DNA of 64,000 bases from Clostridium peptidivorans (lineage in GTDB: Bacteria > Bacillota > Clostridia > Clostridiales > Clostridiaceae): NCBI RefSeq assembly GCF_900205925.1, contig NZ_OAOD01000004.1, forward strand, positions 62,001-126,000. The letters are read 5' to 3'. The position numbers and the translations under genes were made by a program. Each line of letters begins with the position of its first letter. Positions within the stretch are counted from its first letter, which is position 1. Below the pieces are notes generated by a model, which was given only the letters and a program-made list of their open reading frames with translations, did not search any database and was not told the origin of the DNA. Below, piece after piece: positions 42,286-50,966 of this stretch.

Positions 42286-43308
42286 ATGAAACAAGTCAAA
42301 GTAGAAGATGCTATAGGAATGGTACTTGGGCATGATTTGACTAAGATTGTACCGGGAGAATTTAAAGGAGCGGCATTTAAAAAGGGACATGTAATTAGAA
42401 AAGAAGATTTACCCATGTTAAAAAGCATGGGTAAAAATCATATAAATGTATTGGAAATAAGTGAGGGAGAACTTCATGAAAATGAAGCAGCTCAAAGAAT
42501 AGTACAGGCGGTAGCAGGAGAAGGTTTATATTATGGAGATCCTAGAGAAGGAAAAATTGAGCTAAGGGCTAAGAATAGAGGAATTGTAAAGGTTAACATA
42601 GAGGCCTTAAAAGAAATAAATAGTATAGATCAAATAATACTTGCTACCCTTCATGATAATACTTTGATAGAAAAGGATCAATCTGTAGGGGCTACAAGAA
42701 CTATTCCTCTTGTAATAAAAGAGGACAAGATAGTAAAGGTTGAGGAAATTGGAAAGTTAAATAACCAAAATATAATAAGCATAAAACCCCTTAAAGATTT
42801 AAAAATTGGAATTGTGGTTACAGGTACTGAAGTCTTTGAAGGAGTAATTAAGGATAAATTTGCACCAGTGTTAACAGATAAAATAAAGTATTACGGAAGT
42901 ACGCTTATTGATTTAATATATGCTCCAGATAATAGGGAAGTAATAAAAACTGAAATAGAAAAGTTAATTAAAAAGGGAGCAGAAGTAGTGCTTGTATCAG
43001 GAGGAATGTCTGTAGATGCAGATGATGTAACCCCTCTGGCAATAGAAGATGCAGCAACAGAGGTGACATCCTATGGAGTACCTGCTCTTCCAGGAAATAT
43101 GCTTATGATAGCATATAGCGGCGACTGTACCATATTTGGAATACCAGGAGCTGCAATGTATTTTGAAACTACTACTTTAGATATACTTCTCCCAAGAGTA
43201 CTTGCAGGAGAAAGAATAAAGAGAGAAGAAATAGTAGAATTAGGGCATGGTGGTTATTGCCCAATGTGTAAAGAATGCACATATCCAAATTGTCACTTTG
43301 GAAAGTAA
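42286..43308 (+). CDS. MoeA-like molybdopterin-binding protein with Cys-rich tail
   Basis: A 340-aa MoeA-like protein with a MoCF/Mog-type nucleotide-and-molybdopterin-binding domain (about 175-310, motif VVTGTEV, SGGMSVDADD, PGNMLM). It lacks the full MoeA N-terminal domains, so it is one of the shortened clostridial MoeA-like proteins found next to molybdenum hydroxylases. The last 16 residues hold C325-x2-C328-x2-C331-x4-C336, a possible metal site. It may insert Mo into molybdopterin or act as a dedicated carrier. ATG 42286 follows GGAGG. Confidence 0.85.
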   Translation: MKQVKVEDAIGMVLGHDLTKIVPGEFKGAAFKKGHVIRKEDLPMLKSMGKNHINVLEISEGELHENEAAQRIVQAVAGEGLYYGDPREGKIELRAKNRGIVKVNIEALKEINSIDQIILATLHDNTLIEKDQSVGATRTIPLVIKEDKIVKVEEIGKLNNQNIISIKPLKDLKIGIVVTGTEVFEGVIKDKFAPVLTDKIKYYGSTLIDLIYAPDNREVIKTEIEKLIKKGAEVVLVSGGMSVDADDVTPLAIEDAATEVTSYGVPALPGNMLMIAYSGDCTIFGIPGAAMYFETTTLDILLPRVLAGERIKREEIVELGHGGYCPMCKECTYPNCHFGK

Positions 43309-43327
43309 GAAATGGGAGGGGCAAATA

Positions 43328-43813
43328 ATGAGGGCTGGAATAATTACGGTAAGCGATAAGGGATCAAGAGGAGAAAGGGAAGATGTAACAGGAAAAGTTT
43401 TAAAGGAAATGCTTATTAAAGAAGATTATGAAATATGCCATTACAATATAGTTCCAGATGAAATTGATCAAATAAGCAATGAAATAGTACACTGTTGTTA
43501 TGAATTAGATATAGATTTGATTCTTACAAATGGAGGCACAGGCTTTGCTAAAAGGGATGTAACTCCAGAAGCTACGTTAAAGGTTATAGATAAACAGGTC
43601 CCAGGAATTTCAGAAGCTATGAGGATGGAAAGCTTTAAGATAACTCCAAGGGCAATTCTTACAAGAGGAGTAGCAGGAATAAGGGGAAATACTCTAATAA
43701 TAAACTTACCGGGAAGTCCTAAAGGAGCATCAGAAAACTTACAGGTAGTACTTCCAGCATTAAAGCATGGGATAGAAGTTTTAAAGGGTGAAGCAAGTGA
43801 ATGTGCTAGGTGA
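43328..43813 (+). CDS. mogA: MogA/MoaB family molybdopterin adenylyltransferase
   Basis: A 161-aa MoCF-domain protein of the MogA/MoaB family, which adenylylates molybdopterin before Mo insertion. Typical motifs are ITVSDKGSRGEREDVTG at residues 6-22, LTNGGTGFAKRDVTPEA near residues 65-81 and LPGSPKGASENL near residues 127-138. Length is normal. I chose ATG 43328 with GGGAGGGG upstream; the longer frame would overlap the MoeA-like gene. It sits between the MoeA-like and moaA genes in the Moco operon. Confidence 0.92.
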   Translation: MRAGIITVSDKGSRGEREDVTGKVLKEMLIKEDYEICHYNIVPDEIDQISNEIVHCCYELDIDLILTNGGTGFAKRDVTPEATLKVIDKQVPGISEAMRMESFKITPRAILTRGVAGIRGNTLIINLPGSPKGASENLQVVLPALKHGIEVLKGEASECAR

Positions 43814-43834
43814 TAAATAAGGTAGGGGATATGT

Positions 43835-44797
43835 ATGATAGACAAGCATGGAAGAAAAATAAATTATTTAAGAGTTTCATTAACGGATAAGTGCAATTTG
43901 AGATGCATATATTGCATGCCTGAAATATGTCCAAAATTAAATGAAGAAAATTCCCCTCAGCTGAAAATTAATGACGTCATTAAGGTTGTAAATGCTGCTT
44001 CAAAGCTTGGAATAGAAAAAATAAGGTATACGGGTGGAGAGCCACTTATTGTAAAGAATATAGATAAGCTTATATATGAAACTCATAAGCAAGCTAAAAT
44101 AAGAGATATAGCAATTACTACAAATGGAATATTTTTAGAAGATGTAATATATGACTTGAAGATTTCGGGACTAAATAAAGTAAATATAAGTTTAGATACA
44201 TTAAAAAATGATAGATACAAAAAAATAACTCGTGGTGGAGAATTAAATAAGGTGTTTAAAGCTTTGGAAAAATGCTTAAGCCTTGGCTTTAAATCCGTTA
44301 AAATAAATACAGTACTTTTAAAGGGAATCAATGATGATGAAATAGCAGATTTCATAGATTTAACTAAAAAGTATCCAATTGATGTAAGGTTTATAGAGCT
44401 TATGCCATTAGGAGAGGGTATTAAATATTATGATAGGTTTTCTATGACTTCAAAGGAAGTTTTAGAAAAATTTCCTGAACTTATACATGAAAAGGAAAAT
44501 GAGGTTTCTACCGCAGAGCTTTATACATTAAAAAATGCAATGGGAAAGGTGGGCTTTATAAGTCCACTTAGTTGTAAATTTTGTGATAGTTGCAATAAAA
44601 TAAGATTGACATCAGAGGGTAAAATAAAACCTTGTCTTCATTCAGATGAGGAAATAGATATAATACCATATTTAGATAATGAAAAAGAGCTTTTAGATAA
44701 AATAAGATATTCAATAATGGAAAAACCAAAGGAGCATCATATTGAAGAAGAACATAAAACAAATACACATAGAATGATGTTTCAAATAGGAGGGTAA
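43835..44797 (+). CDS. moaA: GTP 3',8-cyclase
   Basis: A 320-aa radical SAM enzyme catalysing the first step of molybdopterin synthesis from GTP with MoaC. The radical SAM cluster cysteines are C20, C24 and C27 (CNLRCIYC). The second cluster near the C-terminus is bound by Cys in FCDSCNKIRLTSEGKIKPC (C-x2-C-x13-C). The usual MoaA C-terminal GG is present as the last two residues, IGG. Complete and of normal length. moaC follows 2 bases after the stop. Confidence 0.96.
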   Translation: MIDKHGRKINYLRVSLTDKCNLRCIYCMPEICPKLNEENSPQLKINDVIKVVNAASKLGIEKIRYTGGEPLIVKNIDKLIYETHKQAKIRDIAITTNGIFLEDVIYDLKISGLNKVNISLDTLKNDRYKKITRGGELNKVFKALEKCLSLGFKSVKINTVLLKGINDDEIADFIDLTKKYPIDVRFIELMPLGEGIKYYDRFSMTSKEVLEKFPELIHEKENEVSTAELYTLKNAMGKVGFISPLSCKFCDSCNKIRLTSEGKIKPCLHSDEEIDIIPYLDNEKELLDKIRYSIMEKPKEHHIEEEHKTNTHRMMFQIGG

Positions 44798-44799
44798 CT

Positions 44800-45282
44800 A
44801 TGCATGAGGATAAACTTACACATATAAATGAGCAGGGAAGAGCAAGAATGGTGGATGTAAGTTCTAAGGATGTTACTGAAAGAGAAGCAGTGGCTTATGC
44901 ATGTATTTATATGAAAAGTGAAACTTTAATGAGAATAAAGGAAGGCAGTATAAAAAAGGGCGATGTACTTTCTGTATCTCAAGTAGGTGGAATAATGGCA
45001 TCTAAAAATACATGGAGTATTATACCCATGTGCCATAATATAAATTTATCTTCTTGCGATGTAAATTTTAATTTAGATGAGGAAAATAATAAAGTTGATA
45101 TATATGTAACCACTAAAACCATGGGACAAACTGGTGTGGAAATGGAAGCACTTACAGCGGCATCTGTGGCAGCACTTACCATATATGATATGTGCAAGGC
45201 AATAGATAGAGAAATGACAATAACAGATGTAAAACTTTTAAAAAAAACTGGTGGAAAATCAGGAAACTTTGTTAGGAAGTAA
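44800..45282 (+). CDS. moaC: Cyclic pyranopterin monophosphate synthase
   Basis: A 160-aa MoaC, which converts the MoaA product into cyclic pyranopterin monophosphate. Family motifs include ARMVDVSSKDVTEREA at residues 16-31, the IIPMCHNI active-site stretch near residue 75, and the conserved GQTGVEMEALTAASVAALTIYDMCKA-type block around 106-131 (MEALTAAS). Complete length. It is the last gene of the Moco operon in the window; molybdopterin synthase (moaD/moaE) and molybdate transport genes are not here. Confidence 0.96.
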   Translation: MHEDKLTHINEQGRARMVDVSSKDVTEREAVAYACIYMKSETLMRIKEGSIKKGDVLSVSQVGGIMASKNTWSIIPMCHNINLSSCDVNFNLDEENNKVDIYVTTKTMGQTGVEMEALTAASVAALTIYDMCKAIDREMTITDVKLLKKTGGKSGNFVRK

Positions 45283-45362
45283 ATTGAAGATGCTAGTATA
45301 AATTCTTTTAAATATAAGCAAATTAATAAGGTACTTAACTATATTTAAAAGGAGTGATTTAT

Positions 45363-45467
45363 ATGGCAAAGAAAGGTATGTCAAGACCAGCACCAGAGGA
45401 AACAGCAGGTACTAAAGTTAAAAAAAGAAATAAAAATCAGCAACCTGTGCCAGAAACAAAAAAATAA
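45363..45467 (+). CDS. Small basic protein (34 aa), CPC_1213-like
   Basis: A 34-codon ORF with AAAAGGAGTGATTT upstream encodes MAKKGMSRPAPEETAG followed by a lysine-rich tail ending PVPETKK. The good ribosome binding site, normal codon use and position 18 bases before the HD gene support a real gene. The composition recalls the short CPC_1213-type proteins of Clostridium (from memory). Function unknown; likely unstructured. Confidence 0.65.
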   Translation: MAKKGMSRPAPEETAGTKVKKRNKNQQPVPETKK

Positions 45468-45485
45468 CGAAGGACGAGTGTATAT

Positions 45486-46115
45486 ATGACTACTCATGAA
45501 ATTTTTTTAGAAATTACAAAACATATTATGGAGGATGAAAAGCCCTCTGTATATTTAAATGAACTTGCAAAAAGTGAAGTGTTTAATGAATACCCTTTTA
45601 AATTGCTTAAAGCTATGATAAAAACAGAGCAAAGTCCAATTCACCACCCAGAGGGTTCTGTTTGGAATCATACAATGATGGTGGTGGATTCAGCAGCTAA
45701 AGAAAAGAATTTAAGTGAACACCCTAAAGTATTTATGTGGGGGGCACTTCTTCATGACATAGGTAAGCCCCCAACTACTAAACTTAGAAAGGGTAGACTA
45801 ACATCTTATGATCATGATAAGGAAGGTAAAAAGCTTGCAGAGGAATTTTTAAGATGTTTTACAGATGATGAAGATTTTATAGAAAAAGTAGTGGCATTTG
45901 TAAGATGGCATATGCAGCCATTATTTGTAGCTAAAAATTTACCATTTGCAGATATAGATAAGATGTCTGAGGAGATTGATTTAGATGAAATAGCTCTTCT
46001 TTCTCTTTGTGATAGACTTGGAAGAGGAGAAATGACACAAGAAAAGATAGAAAAAGAAAAAAATCATGTAGAAGAGTTTAGACATAAGGTAGAGGAAAAA
46101 CTTGCTAAGGCATGA
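45486..46115 (+). CDS. HD-domain phosphohydrolase
   Basis: A 209-aa HD superfamily protein. The metal site motifs are H in WNHTMMVVD near residue 61, HDIGKP near residues 90-95, YDHDKEG near residue 108 and the last Asp in LSLCDRLGRG near residue 180. It resembles the HD domain of bacterial tRNA nucleotidyltransferases but has no transferase part. The substrate is likely a nucleotide or RNA phosphoester. It follows the 34-aa gene closely and may be cotranscribed. Confidence 0.87.
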   Translation: MTTHEIFLEITKHIMEDEKPSVYLNELAKSEVFNEYPFKLLKAMIKTEQSPIHHPEGSVWNHTMMVVDSAAKEKNLSEHPKVFMWGALLHDIGKPPTTKLRKGRLTSYDHDKEGKKLAEEFLRCFTDDEDFIEKVVAFVRWHMQPLFVAKNLPFADIDKMSEEIDLDEIALLSLCDRLGRGEMTQEKIEKEKNHVEEFRHKVEEKLAKA

Positions 46116-46242
46116 AAATAAGTGATAAAGCCCCTTGGTAATAAATACAATTAACTATAAAGCATAGGATTTTTTATAAATAAATGATATAATTGCTTTA
46201 GAAGATCTTATATAGTTACTAGTTATATAAGGGGGGCTTTAT

Positions 46243-46467
46243 ATGTTAGATGGAAAAAAGGTTAGAGAGTATAGGCTAAGGCTCGGATATACCGCAGCAG
46301 ACGTGGAAATACTTACGAAAAACCCGAGATTTGAAACATCTATATCTAAATCTTATCTTGAGGAACTTGAGAGAGGAGATAAGAAAAACCCCAGTCTTCA
46401 AAAGATAGTGGTTTTAGCAAGTATACTTTGCTGTAAAGTAGATGATTTGTTATTACAGGCTTGTTAA
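46243..46467 (+). CDS. XRE-like helix-turn-helix protein
   Basis: A 74-aa protein consisting only of a Cro/C1-type helix-turn-helix (REYRLRLGYTAADVEIL, then the recognition region and a SYLEELERGDKKNPSL segment typical of XRE domains). No effector domain. It could be a stand-alone repressor. AAGGGGGGCTTT precedes the ATG. A perfect palindromic terminator follows. Confidence 0.82.
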   Translation: MLDGKKVREYRLRLGYTAADVEILTKNPRFETSISKSYLEELERGDKKNPSLQKIVVLASILCCKVDDLLLQAC

Positions 46468-46495
46468 GACTTTTAAAAACATATGTGTATAAAAT

Positions 46496-46522
46496 AGGCG
46501 ATGTTTAATTAAACATCGCCTT
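46496..46522. terminator. Palindromic terminator after XRE gene
   Basis: AGGCGATGTTTAATTAAACATCGCCT is a fully palindromic stretch with a GC-rich base and short T tract. Confidence 0.6.
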
Positions 46523-46581
46523 AAATGGCTAATGAAAGCTTTATGTAAAATAAGGCTTTAAAAATAAAGGAGGAATACATA

Positions 46582-47103
46582 ATGCAAAAAAATCCAATTG
46601 TTACTTTTACTATGGAAAATGGAGATGTGATGAAGGCTGAGTTATATCCAGAGGTTGCACCAAATACAGTGAAAAACTTTATAAGCCTTATAAATAAAGG
46701 TTTTTATAATGGACTTACATTTCACAGAATCATACCTGGATTTATGATACAGGGAGGATGTCCACAGGGTACTGGAATGGGTGGCCCAGGATACGGTATA
46801 AAGGGAGAATTTAAGAGAAATGGCGTTAAAAATGATTTAAAGCATACAGAAGGTGTTCTTTCAATGGCAAGAGCAGGACACCCTGATTCAGCAGGAAGCC
46901 AATTCTTTTTAATGGTAGCAGCAGCTCCACACCTAGATGGAGATTATGCAGCATTTGGAAAGCTAATAGAAGGAATGGACTTAGCAAAAATGATAGTTAA
47001 AGTTCCTGCAGACTATATGGATAAACCATTAGAACCACAGGTTATGAAAGAGGTAACAGTGGATACCTTTGGTGAAGAATATGGTGAACCAGAGACTGTT
47101 TAA
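46582..47103 (+). CDS. Cyclophilin-type peptidyl-prolyl isomerase
   Basis: A 173-aa cytoplasmic cyclophilin (no signal peptide) catalysing cis-trans isomerisation of X-Pro bonds. The PPIase signature [13 protein letters not shown] (residues 48-60) with the catalytic Arg, GVLSMARAG (about 93-101) and SQFFLMV (about 108-114) are present. Length fits the bacterial PpiB type. AAAGGAGGAAT precedes the start. It converges on nadE across a large palindromic repeat. Confidence 0.95.
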   Translation: MQKNPIVTFTMENGDVMKAELYPEVAPNTVKNFISLINKGFYNGLTFHRIIPGFMIQGGCPQGTGMGGPGYGIKGEFKRNGVKNDLKHTEGVLSMARAGHPDSAGSQFFLMVAAAPHLDGDYAAFGKLIEGMDLAKMIVKVPADYMDKPLEPQVMKEVTVDTFGEEYGEPETV

Positions 47104-47121
47104 TAGTTTGCTTTAGTGATA

Positions 47122-47347
47122 TTTTTAATATTTAACTGTTAGTATGGGATTTGTATCGCAGAAAGCATTGAGTAAGCATTAAAAGGTCTTTATTTCTGAA
47201 CTTGAAATACCGTTAAGAACCTTCTACTGTCCGAGCGACAGCGAGTTTAGAAGGTTTAGGCATTTTAAGTTCAGAAATATTAGACCTTTTTTGCGAAACG
47301 AACGCTTTCCTAGACACAAATCCCATACTAGTTGTTTATATTAAAAA
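47122..47347. repeat. Large palindromic intergenic repeat, copy A3
   Basis: About 226 bp. The arms TTTTTAATAT...TAGTATGGGATTTGT and their complement flank the core CTACTGTCCGAGCGACAGCG, AGTTTAGAAGG, TTTAGGCA shared with A1 and A2. The right arm runs into the last codons and stop of nadE, so part of the element is coding. It fills the gap between the convergent cyclophilin and nadE genes and could terminate both. Confidence 0.85.
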
Positions 47348-49267
47348 TGAGCTGCTGCTTGCATCTGATGGCATTCTCAAATCTCCTCTAGGGGATAGAC
47401 TTATAGTTCCAACCTTTGGACCATCAGGCAGTGCTGAACGTTTAAACTGTTGAGTGAAAAATCTCTTAATAAACATTTGAAGCCATTTTTTAATTACATC
47501 CTTAGAATAATCTTTTTCAAAGGCTTTTTCGGCTAAAAATAATATTTTTTCAGGAGAAGCACCCTTCATAAAATTATATAAGAAGAAATCATGAAGCTCA
47601 TAAGGTCCTACTATATCCTCTGTCTTTTGTGCTATTTCACCCTTGCTATTCTTTGGAAGAAGCTCAGGACTTACAGGAGTATCTAAGATATCTAAAAGAA
47701 TAGCTGATATATCTTCAGAAACCTCATTTTCAGCCACATATCTAACTAAATATCTTACTAAAGTCTTTGGTATAGAGCAGTTTACAGAGTACATTGACAT
47801 ATGGTCTCCATTATAAGTAGCCCAGCCAAGTGCAAGCTCCGATAAATCTCCTGTGCCTATGACAAGTCCGCCTTCTTTATTTGCTATATCCATAAGTATT
47901 TGAGTTCTTTCTCTTGCTTGAACATTTTCATAAGTAACATCATGAATACTTTCATCATGACCAATATCTTCAAAATGTTGAAGAGAGGATTTTACTATAT
48001 TTATTTCTCTAAAATCAGTGCCTAGTTTTTTACACAAATCCACTGCGTTATTATAAGTTCTATCAGTGGTTCCAAAGCCAGGCATGGTTATTGTAACTAT
48101 ATTTTTCTTATCAATATTTAGCATATCATAGGTTTTAAGTATAACTAAAAGTGCAAGAGTTGAGTCTAGTCCGCCAGAAATCCCCACAATAGATTTTTTA
48201 AGTCCTGTATGGCAAATTCTTTTAGCTAAAGCTGAAGATTGAATATTAAATATTTCTCTGCATCTATCCATTCTTTCACTTAAATTAGAAGGAACAAAAG
48301 GATGTTTATCTATGTATCTTTCAAAGCTATGAGCCTCATTGGATAAAAACTCAAATTCTATTTCACGAACCTTTGATATGGAAGTTTTAGAACCATCTCT
48401 AAAGCTCATATTTCTTATTCTATCATTTATAAGTCTTTCTACATCCACAGTAGATACTATGACTTCATTTTCCCTTTGGAATCTATCGTTTTCCTTAAGC
48501 ATAGCTCCATTTTCAGAAATTAAAAGATGTCCGCTAAATAATAAATCCGTAGAGGATTCAAATACTCCAGAAGATGAGTATACATAAGCTGCCATGCATC
48601 TAGCACTTTGGGAATTAACAAGATTTCTTCTGTAGGAAGCTTTACTTACTATTTCATTTGAAGCAGAAAGGTTTCCAATTATATTTGCTCCATTTAATGC
48701 AAGGTAGCTGCTTGGAGGAATGGTCACCCAAACATCCTCACAGATTTCAAATCCAAATTTAAATATTCCTGAATAAAATAATAAATCTGTTCCAAAGGGT
48801 ACATTCTTTTGAAATGGGAGATATACTATTTCATCTGTTATATTAAGTCCTTCAGTAAACCATCTCTTTTCATAAAACTCAGAGTAGTTTGGTACAAAGC
48901 TCTTTGGAATAACTCCTAAAACTTTTCCATCAAATATTATAAAAGCACAGTTGTACATGCAGTTTTTGATTATAAGAGGAGCACCTACTGCAATTAGTAT
49001 ATCCTTAAGCTTTGAAAAATCACATAACTCCTTTAAAGCCTCCATAGAAGAGCTATATAATTTGCTATTTAAAAATAAATCTCCACAGGTATAAGAAGTT
49101 ATAGAAAGTTCAGGAAATACTATAAGTTTTGCTTCTGTATTTAAAGCTTTATCTATACAGTTCTTTATATTTTTCAAATTAAAACTTACATCAGCCACAT
49201 TTGTAACAGGACATGCAGCCGCAACGTTTATAAAATCCTTAGAAGGAGAGTAAGTTGTATCTTTCAT
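47336..49267 (-). CDS. nadE: Glutamine-dependent NAD(+) synthetase
   Basis: A 643-aa two-domain enzyme making NAD from deamido-NAD, ATP and glutamine. The N-terminal nitrilase-type glutaminase has the catalytic triad E53 (FPELSIT), K122 (PKSFVPNY) and C176 (FEICEDVW). The C-terminal synthetase has the PP-loop GISGGLDST near residue 359 and the STTYNGDHMS-like region after GTGDLSELALGW. Length is normal for the glutamine-dependent type. The last codons lie in the arm of the A3 repeat. Confidence 0.96.
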   Translation of the reverse strand: MKDTTYSPSKDFINVAAACPVTNVADVSFNLKNIKNCIDKALNTEAKLIVFPELSITSYTCGDLFLNSKLYSSSMEALKELCDFSKLKDILIAVGAPLIIKNCMYNCAFIIFDGKVLGVIPKSFVPNYSEFYEKRWFTEGLNITDEIVYLPFQKNVPFGTDLLFYSGIFKFGFEICEDVWVTIPPSSYLALNGANIIGNLSASNEIVSKASYRRNLVNSQSARCMAAYVYSSSGVFESSTDLLFSGHLLISENGAMLKENDRFQRENEVIVSTVDVERLINDRIRNMSFRDGSKTSISKVREIEFEFLSNEAHSFERYIDKHPFVPSNLSERMDRCREIFNIQSSALAKRICHTGLKKSIVGISGGLDSTLALLVILKTYDMLNIDKKNIVTITMPGFGTTDRTYNNAVDLCKKLGTDFREINIVKSSLQHFEDIGHDESIHDVTYENVQARERTQILMDIANKEGGLVIGTGDLSELALGWATYNGDHMSMYSVNCSIPKTLVRYLVRYVAENEVSEDISAILLDILDTPVSPELLPKNSKGEIAQKTEDIVGPYELHDFFLYNFMKGASPEKILFLAEKAFEKDYSKDVIKKWLQMFIKRFFTQQFKRSALPDGPKVGTISLSPRGDLRMPSDASSSSFLI

Positions 49268-49342
49268 GTTTAAAAACCTCCAAACTTAAATAGTAATCAG
49301 TAGCCAGTGACCGATTACCAGTAATTATAATTAATAATGAAT

Positions 49343-49371
49343 GTAAAAAAGTTGGCTGAAGGCCGACTTTT
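49343..49371 (-). terminator. Minus-strand terminator between merR-like gene and nadE
   Basis: On the minus strand AAAGTCGGC/GCCAACTTT with a short loop, then TTTTTT. Suitable as a back-up terminator for the MerR-like gene. Confidence 0.6.
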
Positions 49372-49492
49372 ATTATATATATTAGTATAACTCATAGTTG
49401 GTAAATTTAACATAAAGGCAGAAAAAAATCTATAATCGCTAAATATGCATTTTCTAATAGGTAGAAAACTGCCAAAATAATATTCAATTATA

Positions 49493-49529
49493 AAACCCAG
49501 TAGAAAGTGCTCTGCATCCTATTGGGTTT
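49493..49529 (-). terminator. Terminator of the MerR-like gene
   Basis: AAACCCAGTAG and CTATTGGGTTT are nearly complementary 11-base arms 30 bases after the stop; on the minus strand they end in GGGTTTTAT. Confidence 0.6.
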
Positions 49530-49558
49530 ATTGTATCAGTTTGTAGTTTTTCGATTCA

Positions 49559-50722
49559 TTACTTATTATTTTCAGAATAAAAATTTAGGGCTTCTCCGAT
49601 AAATTTAGATGCACCACTGCTATATTTCTTATCGATTACTTTGATATACTCAGGCTTTGATAAATAAAAATCAGCCATAAATCCCCAATAGTTATCTCCC
49701 ACATCCACTTTTAAAGATTCATGTTGTTTTTTAGTTATATCTGCAATTTCCTCAATAATTTGTTGAATATATTTTGAAGAAGGATCTTTGCTTAAATCAG
49801 ATGTAAGATTTTTATATAATGTATTTATTTTAGGCTGCTTATCTCCTAAATAATTTTTTAGGGCTTCTCCGATAAATTTAGATGCACCATTTCCATACTT
49901 CTTATCAACTTCTTTTATCCACTTAGGAAATTCTAAATAAATTTGTACCATATGGTACCAATAATCATCTCCAAGCATATCCATTTTGAAAATTTCATAA
50001 TCTTTTTTAGCTGTATTAGTTATTTCTTCAGCAATTTGTTGAATTTCTTTTGAAAAAGGATCTTTACTTAAGTCAGATACAAGCTTTTTATATAGTTCTT
50101 TTAATTTAGGATGCTTATCTTCCAAGCAATCTTTTTTAAACTTATCATATTGTTCTGCTATAGTTAACATATCACTATTAAAATTTTTCTTTATAGCTTT
50201 AGCATATTTTTCAATGCTTCCATATTGCTTTATTGCCATTTTGGCAATCTCTGATTCCTTAGATTTGGATGTTTCAATAAATTTATTATATTCATCTATA
50301 CTGCCCCAACTTTTAATTACCTTATCCTCATGTTCTATTTTAAATTCTTCCAATACATTAAAATACTCACTCATATCAAATTCTTTAAAACTCATTGTGT
50401 TTTCTCCTTTTAATGTTTTATTTATAAGCTCTATTAAACCATTTAATCTGTTGCGTTTTAAAATAAGCAGCTTTTTATGACTTTTTAGTGATTGCATTTT
50501 ATCAAAGTGGGGACTAGCCATGATTTCTTTAACTTCTTTCAAAGGTATATCAAGTTCTTTAAAAAATAAAATTTGCTGCAAGGTTTTAAGAGCCTCATCG
50601 TCATAAAGTCTGTAACCTGTGTCAGTGATTTCGCTTGGTTTTAATAATCCAATTTCATCATAGTAATGTAGTGCGCGCACACTTATTCCTGTTAAATCAG
50701 AAACTTGTTTTACTGTTCTCAT
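49559..50722 (-). CDS. MerR-family regulator with duplicated TipAS-like domain
   Basis: A 387-aa MerR-type activator. Residues 1-70 are the winged helix (VKQVSDLTGISVRALHYYDEIGLL), followed by a dimerisation helix to about 110. The C-terminal part resembles the TipAS drug-binding domain and is duplicated: KELYKKLVSDLSKDPFSKEI and KYGNGASKFIGEALKNYL recur about 95 residues later as NTLYKNLTSDLSKDPSSKYI and KYSSGASKFIGEALNFYS. TipAS domains bind antibiotics or other large ligands. I chose ATG 50722, with GGAGGTGC upstream, over an upstream in-frame ATG. A MerR-type promoter in its own leader indicates autoregulation. Confidence 0.88.
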   Translation of the reverse strand: MRTVKQVSDLTGISVRALHYYDEIGLLKPSEITDTGYRLYDDEALKTLQQILFFKELDIPLKEVKEIMASPHFDKMQSLKSHKKLLILKRNRLNGLIELINKTLKGENTMSFKEFDMSEYFNVLEEFKIEHEDKVIKSWGSIDEYNKFIETSKSKESEIAKMAIKQYGSIEKYAKAIKKNFNSDMLTIAEQYDKFKKDCLEDKHPKLKELYKKLVSDLSKDPFSKEIQQIAEEITNTAKKDYEIFKMDMLGDDYWYHMVQIYLEFPKWIKEVDKKYGNGASKFIGEALKNYLGDKQPKINTLYKNLTSDLSKDPSSKYIQQIIEEIADITKKQHESLKVDVGDNYWGFMADFYLSKPEYIKVIDKKYSSGASKFIGEALNFYSENNK

Positions 50723-50815
50723 TGCTGCACCTCCAAGTTTGATTTTAGAGCTGTCAATACTATCCAACACTCCGCCGGCTGTGAGTTTTTGTCAATATAG
50801 TGAAGCTCTATTTTT

Positions 50816-50846
50816 ATAGTACACTATCACGCGGTGTTAGGGTCAA
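50816..50846 (-). promoter_or_regulatory. MerR-type promoter/operator
   Basis: On the minus strand TTGACC, a 19-base spacer and TACTAT. The spacer contains the dyad CTAACACCGCGTGATAG. A 19-bp spacer with a dyad between -35 and -10 is the hallmark of MerR-family activation. Confidence 0.82.
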
Positions 50847-50966
50847 CACTTTTTTATCGTTGATATTTTAGTTATGGTAAATGCATAATAGACATACTGG
50901 TAACAAAGAGTTAAGCTATATTTACATAATTTAGCTAAAAATTGAAGAACATAATTTGATAAAATC

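Noticed and set aside
45486..46115. HD protein as part of a defence or cyclic nucleotide system
   Set aside because: It lies next to the Moco operon, far from the cyclase operon, and resembles tRNA nucleotidyltransferase HD domains rather than cyclic nucleotide phosphodiesterases.
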